Below are positions 21,878 through 28,423 of a stretch of 28,423 nucleotides of DNA, piece by piece (the stretch's first letter is position 1; every line of letters starts with the position of its first letter). The translations under genes and the position numbers were made by a program. The stretch comes from an uncultured Mucilaginibacter sp. (lineage in GTDB: Bacteria > Bacteroidota > Bacteroidia > Sphingobacteriales > Sphingobacteriaceae): the NCBI RefSeq assembly GCF_946481715.1, contig NZ_CAMLOV010000062.1, positions 1 through 28,423 on the forward strand. Reading direction: 5' to 3'. Below the pieces are notes generated by a model. It was not told the DNA's origin. It made no database searches and was given only the letters and a program-made list of their open reading frames with translations.

Positions 21878-22861
21878 TCACCATTTCTCCACCCCCAGCA
21901 GCTTCTTACCCAAATCGCTCAACTCGGCAACCGGGTTTTGTTTTTCGCGTTCCATGGGGTCGCCGGGGAAAGCGTAGCCTTGCATGGCCTCGCGGCTTTG
22001 CCAGCTGTTGATGCGCCAGTTTACCAAATCCTGGTCATCTTCCTGGGCGGGCATCATGGCAACATATTGGGCAATACGCACCTTGTTACCGCTGGCATTA
22101 GCACGGATGCCATGAGGCTGCAGGCTGTTAAATATCAACAGGTCGCCGGCTTCCAATTTAACCTTTACCAGTTCAAAACCGGTGGTGTCTGGTTTGTAAT
22201 GGTCACGGTCTTCCGGTTGTGTCAGTTTCCAGGTATCGTAAGTGCGGTACAACTCGGGGATGCATTGGAAACCACCCATATTTTCGTCGGTTTGGTCGGC
22301 AAGGGCCAAAACGCCCTGTACGTTTTGTGGTTTGGTTTCGGGGTCGTAATCCCAATGGATAAAGCCTTTGTATTCAAAACCGGGGCGCAAAGGGAAGTTA
22401 AGATTGGCCCTGTCGATAGTGGCCCAAAGTTTTTCGGTTCCCCAAATATCGGCAAAGGCCTGGTGTACGCGCGCGGTTTGGCGGTTATCCCACATTAGTT
22501 GGTGGTTATAAATTTCCACCATACCGGTGTTGTTCAGCTCCTTCATTTGCATCTGGGCGTTTGGTTTTTTATACCAGCTTTCTATATCATTAGGATCTTT
22601 GCCCTCGTATTCCCAAAGATATGCGGCCAGTTTTTCAGCCTGCTCGCGCGGCACAGCGTTTTTTATAACAACGTAACCGTTCTCCACCCAAAACTTCCAG
22701 TCGTCTTCGCTCAGTACCTGTAAAGGCTTACCATTGCTGCGGTCGTTCAATTTTACCTGGCTCGATTTTGCGGTGGAGGGATTGCCGGGGATCTCTTTGT
22801 GTGCGTTCTTGGGGCCGGGTGCCGTCATGGTATTGGCCATAGTTTGTTGTTCTGCTATCAT
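21878..22861 (-). CDS. Phytanoyl-CoA dioxygenase family protein
   Basis: A 327-residue Fe(II)/2-oxoglutarate-dependent oxygenase of the PhyH family. The metal triad is visible as H169-x-D171 in GFIHWDYDPE and H250 in NSLQPHGIRAN; a 2-oxoglutarate-binding Arg is probably in HGIRAN or KVRIAQYV. The double-stranded beta-helix core runs from about 130 to 270, with the family's DDWKFWVENGYVVIKNAVP opening at 53-71. It should hydroxylate a small molecule in the cytosol. A TTG at 22906 would give a longer N-terminus, but it lies in the -7 box, so the ATG at 22861 is chosen. It is divergent from an AraC regulator, which probably controls it. Confidence 0.86.
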   Translation of the reverse strand: MIAEQQTMANTMTAPGPKNAHKEIPGNPSTAKSSQVKLNDRSNGKPLQVLSEDDWKFWVENGYVVIKNAVPREQAEKLAAYLWEYEGKDPNDIESWYKKPNAQMQMKELNNTGMVEIYNHQLMWDNRQTARVHQAFADIWGTEKLWATIDRANLNFPLRPGFEYKGFIHWDYDPETKPQNVQGVLALADQTDENMGGFQCIPELYRTYDTWKLTQPEDRDHYKPDTTGFELVKVKLEAGDLLIFNSLQPHGIRANASGNKVRIAQYVAMMPAQEDDQDLVNWRINSWQSREAMQGYAFPGDPMEREKQNPVAELSDLGKKLLGVEKW

Positions 22862-22903
22862 GGTTTTGTTGGTTAAAATAGTTTTTGTTTGGTTTTGATG
22901 ATT

Positions 22904-22911
22904 CAAAGGTA
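22904..22911 (-). promoter_or_regulatory. Bacteroidota -7 box for the PhyH-family gene
   Basis: On the minus strand TACCTTTG matches TAnnTTTG and gives a leader of about 36 bases to the ATG at 22861. No -33 TTG is properly placed, which would suit an activator-dependent promoter. Confidence 0.45.
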
Positions 22912-22942
22912 GGGTGATGCCGAAGCCGACATATCCTGCATA

Positions 22943-22969
22943 ATGACCAAAGTTTGCTCTGTATTGACC
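22943..22969. promoter_or_regulatory. Direct TTGACC/ATGACC repeats, possible AraC operator
   Basis: ATGACC (22943-22948) and TTGACC (22964-22969) share TGACC in the same orientation with starts 21 bases apart, i.e. two helical turns. This is the geometry used by AraC-family monomers or dimers. It lies between the divergent AraC and PhyH-family genes, upstream of the -7 box at 22904-22911. Confidence 0.38.
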
Positions 22970-23008
22970 TTATTGGTATATTTATGAAAAATATAACGCC
23001 AATGAGGA

Positions 23009-23854
23009 ATGAATGAGATACAATTAGAGCGCGTAGATTTCGAACCCGGCAAATCATTCAAGCTGTTCTCGCCTCGTTTGCGCAACACCTTTTTGTGGCA
23101 TTACCATCCTGAATTTGAACTAGTGTATGTAGAGGCGGATGCAGGCATCAGGCACGTAGGCTCTCATATCTCAGGTTATACGCAAAGCGATCTGGTATTC
23201 ATCGGCAGCAACCTCCCCCACCTAAATTTTGACTACCGCCTGCGCAGCGATTACCAACAAATTGTTATCCAGCTACGCGAGGACTTCCTGGGCAGCGCTA
23301 TTAGCACTTCGCCCGAGTTTGCCACCATTAATCACCTTTTTAAAAAAGCGGCTTATGGTGTTGCCTTCCACGGCGAAACAAAAGCCATCGCCACCGATAA
23401 ATTAAAAGCATTGGGCGGATTAAGCTCCTTTGAGCAGTTGATAGAGTTGATGAACGTATTTAATATTCTTGCGCACTCTGATGAATTTACCATCCTGAAT
23501 GCCGACAACATCAGCCTCCAATTTTTCCTAAGGGATAAGATACGGATGGGTGCTATTTACGAATACATAGATGCCAACTACAACCGCAAACCCGATGTAA
23601 ATGTGGTAGCCGGCAAAGTAAACCTCACCACAGCTGCTTTTTGCCGTTACTTTAAGCGCCAAACCAATATTACCTTCACCGATTTTGTAAACCAGTATCG
23701 CATAGATATTGCCAAAAACCTACTAATGCAGGATAAGAACGTAACCGAAACCTGCTACGCAGTAGGTTTTGAGAGCCTCTCCTATTTTAATAAGCTATTT
23801 AATAAAGTGGTGGGCGAGAACCCTTCGGAGTTTAAAAAGAATAGGTTCATTTGA
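23009..23854 (+). CDS. AraC-family transcriptional regulator
   Basis: A 281-residue regulator with an N-terminal cupin-like ligand domain (about 20-140; FLWHYHPEFELVYVEADAG, GSHISGYTQSDLVFIGSNLPH) and a C-terminal double HTH (about 180-280; PDVNVVAGKVNLTTAAFCRY, TFTDFVNQYRIDIAKNLLM, VGFESLSYFNKLFNKVVGEN, PSEFKKNRF). HWHH-like residues at the cupin suggest a sugar or small-molecule ligand. It is divergent from the PhyH-family gene and likely controls it and itself. The ATG at 23009 follows a GAGGAATGA sequence that serves as a ribosome site. Confidence 0.92.
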   Translation: MNEIQLERVDFEPGKSFKLFSPRLRNTFLWHYHPEFELVYVEADAGIRHVGSHISGYTQSDLVFIGSNLPHLNFDYRLRSDYQQIVIQLREDFLGSAISTSPEFATINHLFKKAAYGVAFHGETKAIATDKLKALGGLSSFEQLIELMNVFNILAHSDEFTILNADNISLQFFLRDKIRMGAIYEYIDANYNRKPDVNVVAGKVNLTTAAFCRYFKRQTNITFTDFVNQYRIDIAKNLLMQDKNVTETCYAVGFESLSYFNKLFNKVVGENPSEFKKNRFI

Positions 23855-23936
23855 GTTATAAATCAACCTTGATGGATTGTGAATTTTGTTTCCTACATCT
23901 AACGGACAAGCAAGGCGCGCGGCCTGTACTGGTACC

Positions 23937-24053
23937 ATGGAGATGCCCAACCCTGATGGTACCGTGTACAAGGGTGCATTTTGCGATGTTTACCAATTTG
24001 TGGATGGCAAAGTGCAAACCATTGATAATTATATCATTGAATTGAATAAGTAA
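23937..24053 (+). pseudogene. NTF2-like (SnoaL) protein, C-terminal remnant
   Basis: A 38-residue frame, EMPNPDGTVYKGAFCDVYQF then VDGKVQTIDNYIIELNK, resembles the last strands of NTF2-like/SnoaL proteins ('G.M..PDG..Y.G.FCDVYQF.DGKI...D.Y..E'). Upstream the frame has no start and no recognisable N-terminal half; the preceding ~80 bases look like scrambled flank. It is best read as the leftover of a deleted gene between AraC and DUF6265. Confidence 0.5.
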
Positions 24054-24054
24054 T

Positions 24055-24522
24055 TTACTTGCCGGCCCTTACAAATAAGTAATCTATCGCTTTGCCCCCG
24101 CCGGATATAGTAGCCTTTAACTTATTTCCATCCAGCACATAAGCGATCTTTTTAGGAAAATCATGCTCCGGGTTTTCGCAGGTAAAACCGGTATCAGAAA
24201 TTTGGGTGAGCTTAAAATAAACCGGTTTTTCGTTTTCCTTCACATCGGCAACATAGTAAATCTCGTTATCCTTAAACAGCAGGGTGGTACGCTCGGTTAT
24301 AGTGGTATCGGTACCTTTTATACGTGCGCCAAAACCCTTCAGTTCGGTATTGCTGCCCCTGTCCCATTGTTCGTATCCCGAAGTACCGGCGCGGGGGTTT
24401 GTACGCACCCACTTGCCAATAAGCCAGCTAAGCTTACCAAGGCCGGGCTCGGCAGGGTTACGTTGTGCAAAAACGCTTATGCTGATAATTAGTAAAACGC
24501 AAATTATTAGCAATTTATGCAT
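24055..24522 (-). CDS. DUF6265 family secreted protein
   Basis: A 155-residue protein with a signal peptide (HKLLIICVLLIISISVFAQ). The body is a lipocalin-like beta barrel of the DUF6265 family: LGKLSWLIGKWVR, GYEQWDRGSNTELKGFGARI, TERTTLLFKDNEIYYVADV, and the signature CENPEHDFPKKIAYVLDG. Function unknown; probably periplasmic. The stop codon is two bases past the stop of the NTF2-like remnant on the other strand. Confidence 0.85.
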   Translation of the reverse strand: MHKLLIICVLLIISISVFAQRNPAEPGLGKLSWLIGKWVRTNPRAGTSGYEQWDRGSNTELKGFGARIKGTDTTITERTTLLFKDNEIYYVADVKENEKPVYFKLTQISDTGFTCENPEHDFPKKIAYVLDGNKLKATISGGGKAIDYLFVRAGK

Positions 24523-24580
24523 AATTTAGTTTTATTTAGATATGATCATTAGATGTATAATCAAACTGCTATCAAGCTTA

Positions 24581-25276
24581 TCACTCACTATACCTGTCGT
24601 TTTGCCAGGGATATGCGGTATTAGAATAGCCCCTTTCTTCCCAAAAACCTAATTTATTTTCGGTCAGGAATTCAATACGCTTTATCCATTTCGAGCCCTT
24701 CCATGCATAAAGCTGAGGGGTTATCATACGTAAGGGGCCGCCATGCTCTATCGGCAAAGGCAGCCCTTCAAACGTGTGCACCAGCAATACATCGGGTTTA
24801 AGCGCCTCTTCCAGCGATATATTTGTGGTATACGTATCATACCCGTAGCACATGATGTGCGTAGCGGTTTCTTTTGGGTGCACAAGGGCAGCAATATCCA
24901 ATAGGCTAACCCCTTTCCAGTGGATATTCAGCTTGCTCCAGGTTGTAACACAATGAAAATCAGAAGTGTCGTTAGTTTGTGGCAAAGCCATCAGCTCTTT
25001 CCAGGTTAATCGTACCGGGTTATCTACCGCGCCATCGATAGATAGACGCCAGCGGTCCAGCGGAATATCAGGCTGGTAACCCAGATCGAGTACCGGCCAT
25101 TTAATGGTAGCAGTTTGCCCGATGGGGATAGTCGGCATGCCGTGCCTGTTTGGATTACCCGAGCCTTTAGGCGATGGGTCGGCCATAGAGGGGGTTAGCT
25201 TCATTTTCTCCCAAAATCTCGCTTTCAACTTCATGCGCGATTCGACGATCCGGTTAAGTTTATCGGCATCTTCCAT
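24581..25276 (-). CDS. Sulfite-oxidase-fold molybdopterin oxidoreductase
   Basis: A 231-residue catalytic subunit of the sulfite-oxidase/MsrP fold (oxidored_molyb). Molybdenum ligand C109 is in DFHCVTTWS; other marks are WRLSIDGAVDNPVRLTWKEL, VLLVHTFEGLPLPIEHGGPL and RMITPQLYAWKGSKWIKRIE. It should reduce or oxidise a sulfur- or oxygen-containing substrate using Mo-pterin. MsrP proteins carry a twin-arginine signal; here the N-terminus (MEDADKLNRIVESRMKLKAR) has none, and no MsrQ gene is adjacent, so the enzyme is predicted cytosolic. It follows an APC permease on the same strand, with a palindrome in the 65-base gap. Confidence 0.88.
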   Translation of the reverse strand: MEDADKLNRIVESRMKLKARFWEKMKLTPSMADPSPKGSGNPNRHGMPTIPIGQTATIKWPVLDLGYQPDIPLDRWRLSIDGAVDNPVRLTWKELMALPQTNDTSDFHCVTTWSKLNIHWKGVSLLDIAALVHPKETATHIMCYGYDTYTTNISLEEALKPDVLLVHTFEGLPLPIEHGGPLRMITPQLYAWKGSKWIKRIEFLTENKLGFWEERGYSNTAYPWQNDRYSE

Positions 25277-25284
25277 ATCCCTGG

Positions 25285-25302
25285 TTTTAGGTGAACCTAA
25301 AA
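25285..25302. promoter_or_regulatory. 18-bp palindrome before the molybdoenzyme gene
   Basis: TTTTAGGT-GA-ACCTAAAA is a perfect 8-2-8 palindrome ending nine bases upstream of the ATG at 25276. It may be an operator or a small attenuating hairpin between the permease and enzyme genes. Confidence 0.45.
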
Positions 25303-25341
25303 ATACGGTAAAATATTCAGGAATTACAATGTTTGGCCAGG

Positions 25342-26694
25342 CTAAGCCTGAGGGACTGCCTTTTCAAAGGGCCATTCGTTATTCACTTTCGCTTTAATAA
25401 AATAAGCCAAAATGCCTGTAGCACCGGCAATTAAGCCACCCAATACCATTTTTAATCCTGTGGACGCTAGGATACCAAACCACATTATAATGGCCAAGTA
25501 AACAGGCAGCGGAAATAAGGGCATTTTATATGGGAATTGTGCCGTTTTTCGCGCCTTGCGCAACAGCAAAAGGCCAATTGCCTGCGCTATAAACTGAATG
25601 AGTATCCGCATGGCTAAAATGGCGTGTATCACGTCTACCAGTTTTAAACGCAGGCTAAACAAAAATGCTATCCCACCCAAAACTAACAACGATACATAAG
25701 GAAAATTCTTGGTGGGATGTAATTTGGCAAACACCTTGAAAAAAGCACCATCCAGCGCGGCGGCATAGGGTATGCGGCTGTACCCAAGCGTTGCTGAAAA
25801 CACAGACGAAAAGGCTACCAAAAGGATAAGGCACGTTACCGCTTTTGCAGCGGTATTGCCCGCCAGTTGCTGCATAAACTCGCTAATAACAAACTTGCTA
25901 TCTTTGGCAACACTCCAGGGGATTACGCTTACTACGCTAACATTCATCAACATATACAAAATTGCAATACCTGCTATCGACAAAAACATACTGCGTGGTA
26001 TATTACGCGACGGGTTTACAATTTCTCCACCCAAATGGCAAACATTGTAATAGCCTAAATAGCTATAAACACTTTTTACGCTGGCAAAACCGATAGCCGC
26101 AACAAAAGCATAGTTAACGGTAAGCCCATCGTTTATGTGCCTAATGGGCTGCATAAAATTACCGTGAAACAGCCCGCCCGCTATTATCCACAACATTGTA
26201 ACCAAAACCCCTACCCACAGCACTATACTAATTTTGCCAATAGCTTCAATTTTTCGGTAAAGCAGTATAATGATGCATATCACCACCGAGCCGCTCATGA
26301 TCTTAGATTCGATATTGGATAAGGGAAACAGGTAAGAGAAATATTCTGCAAAGCCAATTGCTGCAGAGGCAATTACAAGCGGTGCCTGTATCATAGTTTG
26401 CCAAACAAACAAAAAACTCATAAGCTTACCCATCTTGGTTTTGCCGTAGGTCTCTTTCAGGAAATTGTAGGAGCCACCTGCCATTGGGAATGCTGCGCCC
26501 AATTCGCTCCAAACCATCGCATCTACCATAGAAAGCAGTGCACCGGCAAGCCAGGCGTATAAAAACCAGGGGCCGTTCATGGTGGCAATAACCATAGGGA
26601 GGGTAACAAAGGGCCCTATGCCAACCATATCCGTCATGTTGATGGCTGTGGCCTGTGCCAGCCCAAGGCGGCGTACGAGTGATTTTTCAGCCAT
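25342..26694 (-). CDS. APC-family amino acid permease
   Basis: A 450-residue transporter with about 12 membrane helices. The first has the APC signature TDMVGIGPFVTLPMVIA (unwound Gly motif that binds the substrate amine/carboxylate), followed by SELGAAFPMAGGSYNFLKET, ASVKSVYSYLGYYNVCHLGGEIVNPSRNIPR and a C-terminal helix cluster. It imports or exchanges amino acids or amines in the inner membrane; the substrate cannot be told. It precedes the molybdoenzyme on the same strand. A TATTTTTG -7 box lies on the minus strand at 26710-26717. Confidence 0.92.
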   Translation of the reverse strand: MAEKSLVRRLGLAQATAINMTDMVGIGPFVTLPMVIATMNGPWFLYAWLAGALLSMVDAMVWSELGAAFPMAGGSYNFLKETYGKTKMGKLMSFLFVWQTMIQAPLVIASAAIGFAEYFSYLFPLSNIESKIMSGSVVICIIILLYRKIEAIGKISIVLWVGVLVTMLWIIAGGLFHGNFMQPIRHINDGLTVNYAFVAAIGFASVKSVYSYLGYYNVCHLGGEIVNPSRNIPRSMFLSIAGIAILYMLMNVSVVSVIPWSVAKDSKFVISEFMQQLAGNTAAKAVTCLILLVAFSSVFSATLGYSRIPYAAALDGAFFKVFAKLHPTKNFPYVSLLVLGGIAFLFSLRLKLVDVIHAILAMRILIQFIAQAIGLLLLRKARKTAQFPYKMPLFPLPVYLAIIMWFGILASTGLKMVLGGLIAGATGILAYFIKAKVNNEWPFEKAVPQA

Positions 26695-26709
26695 GTAACA
26701 TATCTATCA

Positions 26710-26717
26710 CAAAAATA
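26710..26717 (-). promoter_or_regulatory. Bacteroidota -7 box for the APC permease
   Basis: TATTTTTG on the minus strand fits TAnnTTTG and would place the transcription start about nine bases before the ATG at 26694. No clear -33 element. Confidence 0.38.
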
Positions 26718-26794
26718 GATTTATTAGCTAAGCCGTAAAATATATTGGGTCAGTGGTTTGTAATTAGTGTGCTGGCAATTGCACACCCGCTGCG

Positions 26795-27949
26795 CTATTC
26801 GCAGGCAATGCTGGCCAGCATAAACTTCTTTATTTTCACCGGCGCTACAGGTGTTGACGGTACACTGCCTTTCAGTGCAAAGATGCCGATATAACGGGGT
26901 TGAAGCGTCAGCTCTTTTACGGCAAGCTCTTTAAACGCGGCATTGGCAGCGGCACCGCCTGCATACAACAAACGATAGCGGTTGCCTTGTTTCTCAATCC
27001 GCAAAGCCGTTCGTTTCAAGTTACTCAGCACAATTGTTTTTTGCACGGTGCTATCCAATGTTAACACGGTATTATGTATAAACTCCTCCGGCTTGCCGCC
27101 ATTGCCGGGAGTTGATATCGCCTGCACCAAAACTTCATCCGGTTTTTTAAATCCACCAAAAAAATCGTTATAAGCTAAAGAAATGCGCATGCTGGGGCTA
27201 TTTAAACTGCTATCCTGCATCAGTAATAGCCCTGCTTGTTGCCATTCGGCCGCAGGTATAAAGTCTTCCATCTGCAATTCAGTTACAAAGCAACCCTTAG
27301 GTAAAGGCCGTATCAATAAATTTTTAATTTGGGGTTGCGCAACGCTATCCGGCCAATTATCGCCGGGTAAAGTAAATAGCGTTAAACCTTGGGCGCTATC
27401 GCCGCGTTTATTCCAGTATGCGTCATCCTTATTAAATACCTGCCAATTATTATCCTGCAAATACATATCGCTTACGTCATCAAAATTTTCGGTTAGCGAT
27501 ACCGATGAATTGCGTTGATACCACATATAGGCTGCCAATAACAGTAATATTGCCGCCAACGCGGGCCTCAGCCAGCCAAAATTTTTAGGGGTAATTTCCG
27601 GTGCCACAGCTTCGGCCAAATGCCTTTCCCGGTACATAAACCAATACGGGTGATGGCTCTCGTCGTTTTTCCGGTCTATATCGTTGGTGTAAGGGGCTTT
27701 AAGTACGAAGCGGGCAAGCGTATCCATAGATGCCACCGATGGGTTTTCCCTGGTTTTTTTGTTAAGCACAAAAAACGAATAATTTTTTAGGCTGCGCCAG
27801 CCTACAGTCAACCCTGTATGGTCTAAAAGCTGCTGTTGAAAAAGCTTTCCTTCGGTTTCGGTAATCGGCTGCAATAGCGGAGACCCGAAACAACGGGAAT
27901 ACGCTTCGCGGTATAATTGCGAAAAAACTTTTTTTTCAGGCTCTTCCAT
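26795..27949 (-). CDS. One-TM protein with HTH-like N-terminus and periplasmic beta-sandwich
   Basis: A 384-residue protein with a single membrane helix (about 127-144, WLRPALAAILLLLAAYMWYQ). The cytosolic part (1-125) has a helical segment, GKLFQQQLLDHTGLTVGWRS then LKNYSFFVLNKKTRENPSVA and SMDTLARFVLKAP, which resembles an N-terminal domain of Bacteroidota proteins with a 'tGl..s.rsLkny..f......NPS..tLDtLArfvl' pattern and an HTH-like look. The outer part (150-384) resembles a concanavalin/DUF1349-like beta-sandwich (AYWNKRGDSAQGLTLFTLPG, FIPAAEWQQAGLLLMQDSSL). It may be a membrane-bound one-component sensor/regulator; the fold of both ends is inferred. Divergent from a DUF5020 gene. Confidence 0.68.
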   Translation of the reverse strand: MEEPEKKVFSQLYREAYSRCFGSPLLQPITETEGKLFQQQLLDHTGLTVGWRSLKNYSFFVLNKKTRENPSVASMDTLARFVLKAPYTNDIDRKNDESHHPYWFMYRERHLAEAVAPEITPKNFGWLRPALAAILLLLAAYMWYQRNSSVSLTENFDDVSDMYLQDNNWQVFNKDDAYWNKRGDSAQGLTLFTLPGDNWPDSVAQPQIKNLLIRPLPKGCFVTELQMEDFIPAAEWQQAGLLLMQDSSLNSPSMRISLAYNDFFGGFKKPDEVLVQAISTPGNGGKPEEFIHNTVLTLDSTVQKTIVLSNLKRTALRIEKQGNRYRLLYAGGAAANAAFKELAVKELTLQPRYIGIFALKGSVPSTPVAPVKIKKFMLASIACE

Positions 27950-28068
27950 GGCAGATGATGGTATAAATATACAATTCCGTTAGCTTTCCGCTCCCTTACC
28001 GCACCAATTTATTGCAATGATACACTTTTGTTGGCATGCAATTAAGCATAAAAAAATATCAACTCCAC

Positions 28069-28423
28069 ATGAAATTTGTATTTTCGTTATTGGCTGCTTT
28101 TTTTATTTCAAACGTAAACGCACAGCAGCTTCAGCTTCATTACGATGTACGGCATGCCATAAACCCGGCGCGCAATACTAAAAACTACCCTACCCTTTAT
28201 TTTGAATATTTTAAATCGCTTGATAGTGGCAAAACTTTTATAAAGCCAGGTGATTTTTTGCTTAAACTACAGGCAGATTTTGTGGGCGACCAAACCAATA
28301 TTGGCAAATATTATATGCAGGTATCACAGGAAGTACGTTTTTGGAAGCCTAAGGTATTTGTAAACCTGCAATACAGCGGCGGGCTGGGTATCACTACGCC
28401 ACGGCAATACAGCTATTACATCT
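28069..28423 (+). CDS. DUF5020 family outer-membrane protein (3' truncated)
   Basis: The first 118 residues of a DUF5020 protein cut by the end of the window. Signal peptide KFVFSLLAAFFISNVNA, then QQLQLHYDVRHAINPARNTK and NYPTLYFEYFKSLDSGKTFI, FLLKLQADFVGDQTNIGKYY and FWKPKVFVNLQYSGGLGITT. The strand pattern suits a Tsx-like outer-membrane beta barrel, possibly a nucleoside or small-solute channel, as known for the family relatives. The ATG at 28069 is the only sensible start. Divergent from the one-TM gene; a short intergenic stretch of 119 bases holds no clear promoter box. Confidence 0.82.
   Translation, partial: MKFVFSLLAAFFISNVNAQQLQLHYDVRHAINPARNTKNYPTLYFEYFKSLDSGKTFIKPGDFLLKLQADFVGDQTNIGKYYMQVSQEVRFWKPKVFVNLQYSGGLGITTPRQYSYYI

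Noticed and set aside
21938..22498. 186-residue plus-strand frame
   Set aside because: Antisense to the PhyH-family gene, whose metal-binding motifs are intact; no independent support.
1..28423. CRISPR array, rRNA or integrase gene
   Set aside because: No regularly spaced repeats, no rRNA-like sequence and no integrase or transposase frame found in the window.

Overview
The window looks like a draft-assembly contig from a Bacteroidota bacterium, most likely Sphingobacteriaceae and close to Mucilaginibacter or Pedobacter. This rests on gene families (DUF5908/DUF4255 injection-system genes, DUF5020, DUF6265, DUF4153, LytS/LytTR pair), on weak Shine-Dalgarno sequences, and on several intergenic matches to the Bacteroidota -7 promoter box TAnnTTTG. 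Bases 1-26 are not genomic: they match the end of the Illumina TruSeq read-1 adapter, so the biological sequence starts at base 27.

Region 1 (27-5056, minus strand) is the promoter-proximal part of an extracellular contractile injection system (eCIS, phage-tail-like) operon. In transcription order it holds a DUF4255/Pvc16-type terminator protein, a 400-residue protein with a CBM5/12-like insert, a contractile sheath with an unusually large insert, two gp19-like tube proteins, a DUF5908 peptide, and the start of a CIS tube/LysM-type protein cut by the contig end. Baseplate, spike, ATPase and effector genes would lie beyond the left edge. An AT-rich stretch with three copies of an AAAATATTTG motif lies upstream of the operon.

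Region 2 (5491-15639) is a mixed chromosomal block: a broken MFS transporter, a secreted PQQ-propeller protein, a secreted esterase with a TPR-like tail, an unknown 208-residue protein, a DUF6223 membrane protein, a LytS/LytTR two-component pair overlapping by one base, a secreted cyclophilin, an unknown 196-residue protein, and a DUF4153 membrane protein behind a promoter built of two CTTTG-N5-CAAAG palindromes.

Region 3 (15640-21655) holds a structured intergenic element with 15-bp inverted repeats, an alditol-oxidase-like flavoprotein, an HPP membrane protein, a small [2Fe-2S] protein, a ClC channel/transporter with CBS domains that lacks the proton glutamate, and a DoxX plus Crp/Fnr pair whose regulator has an N-terminal cysteine cluster.

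Region 4 (21878-28423) holds a divergent phytanoyl-CoA-dioxygenase/AraC pair with a likely AraC-type operator between them, an NTF2-like remnant, a DUF6265 protein, a sulfite-oxidase-fold molybdoenzyme downstream of an APC permease, a one-TM protein that may link a DNA-binding-like N-terminus to a periplasmic beta-sandwich, and the start of a DUF5020 outer-membrane protein cut by the right edge.
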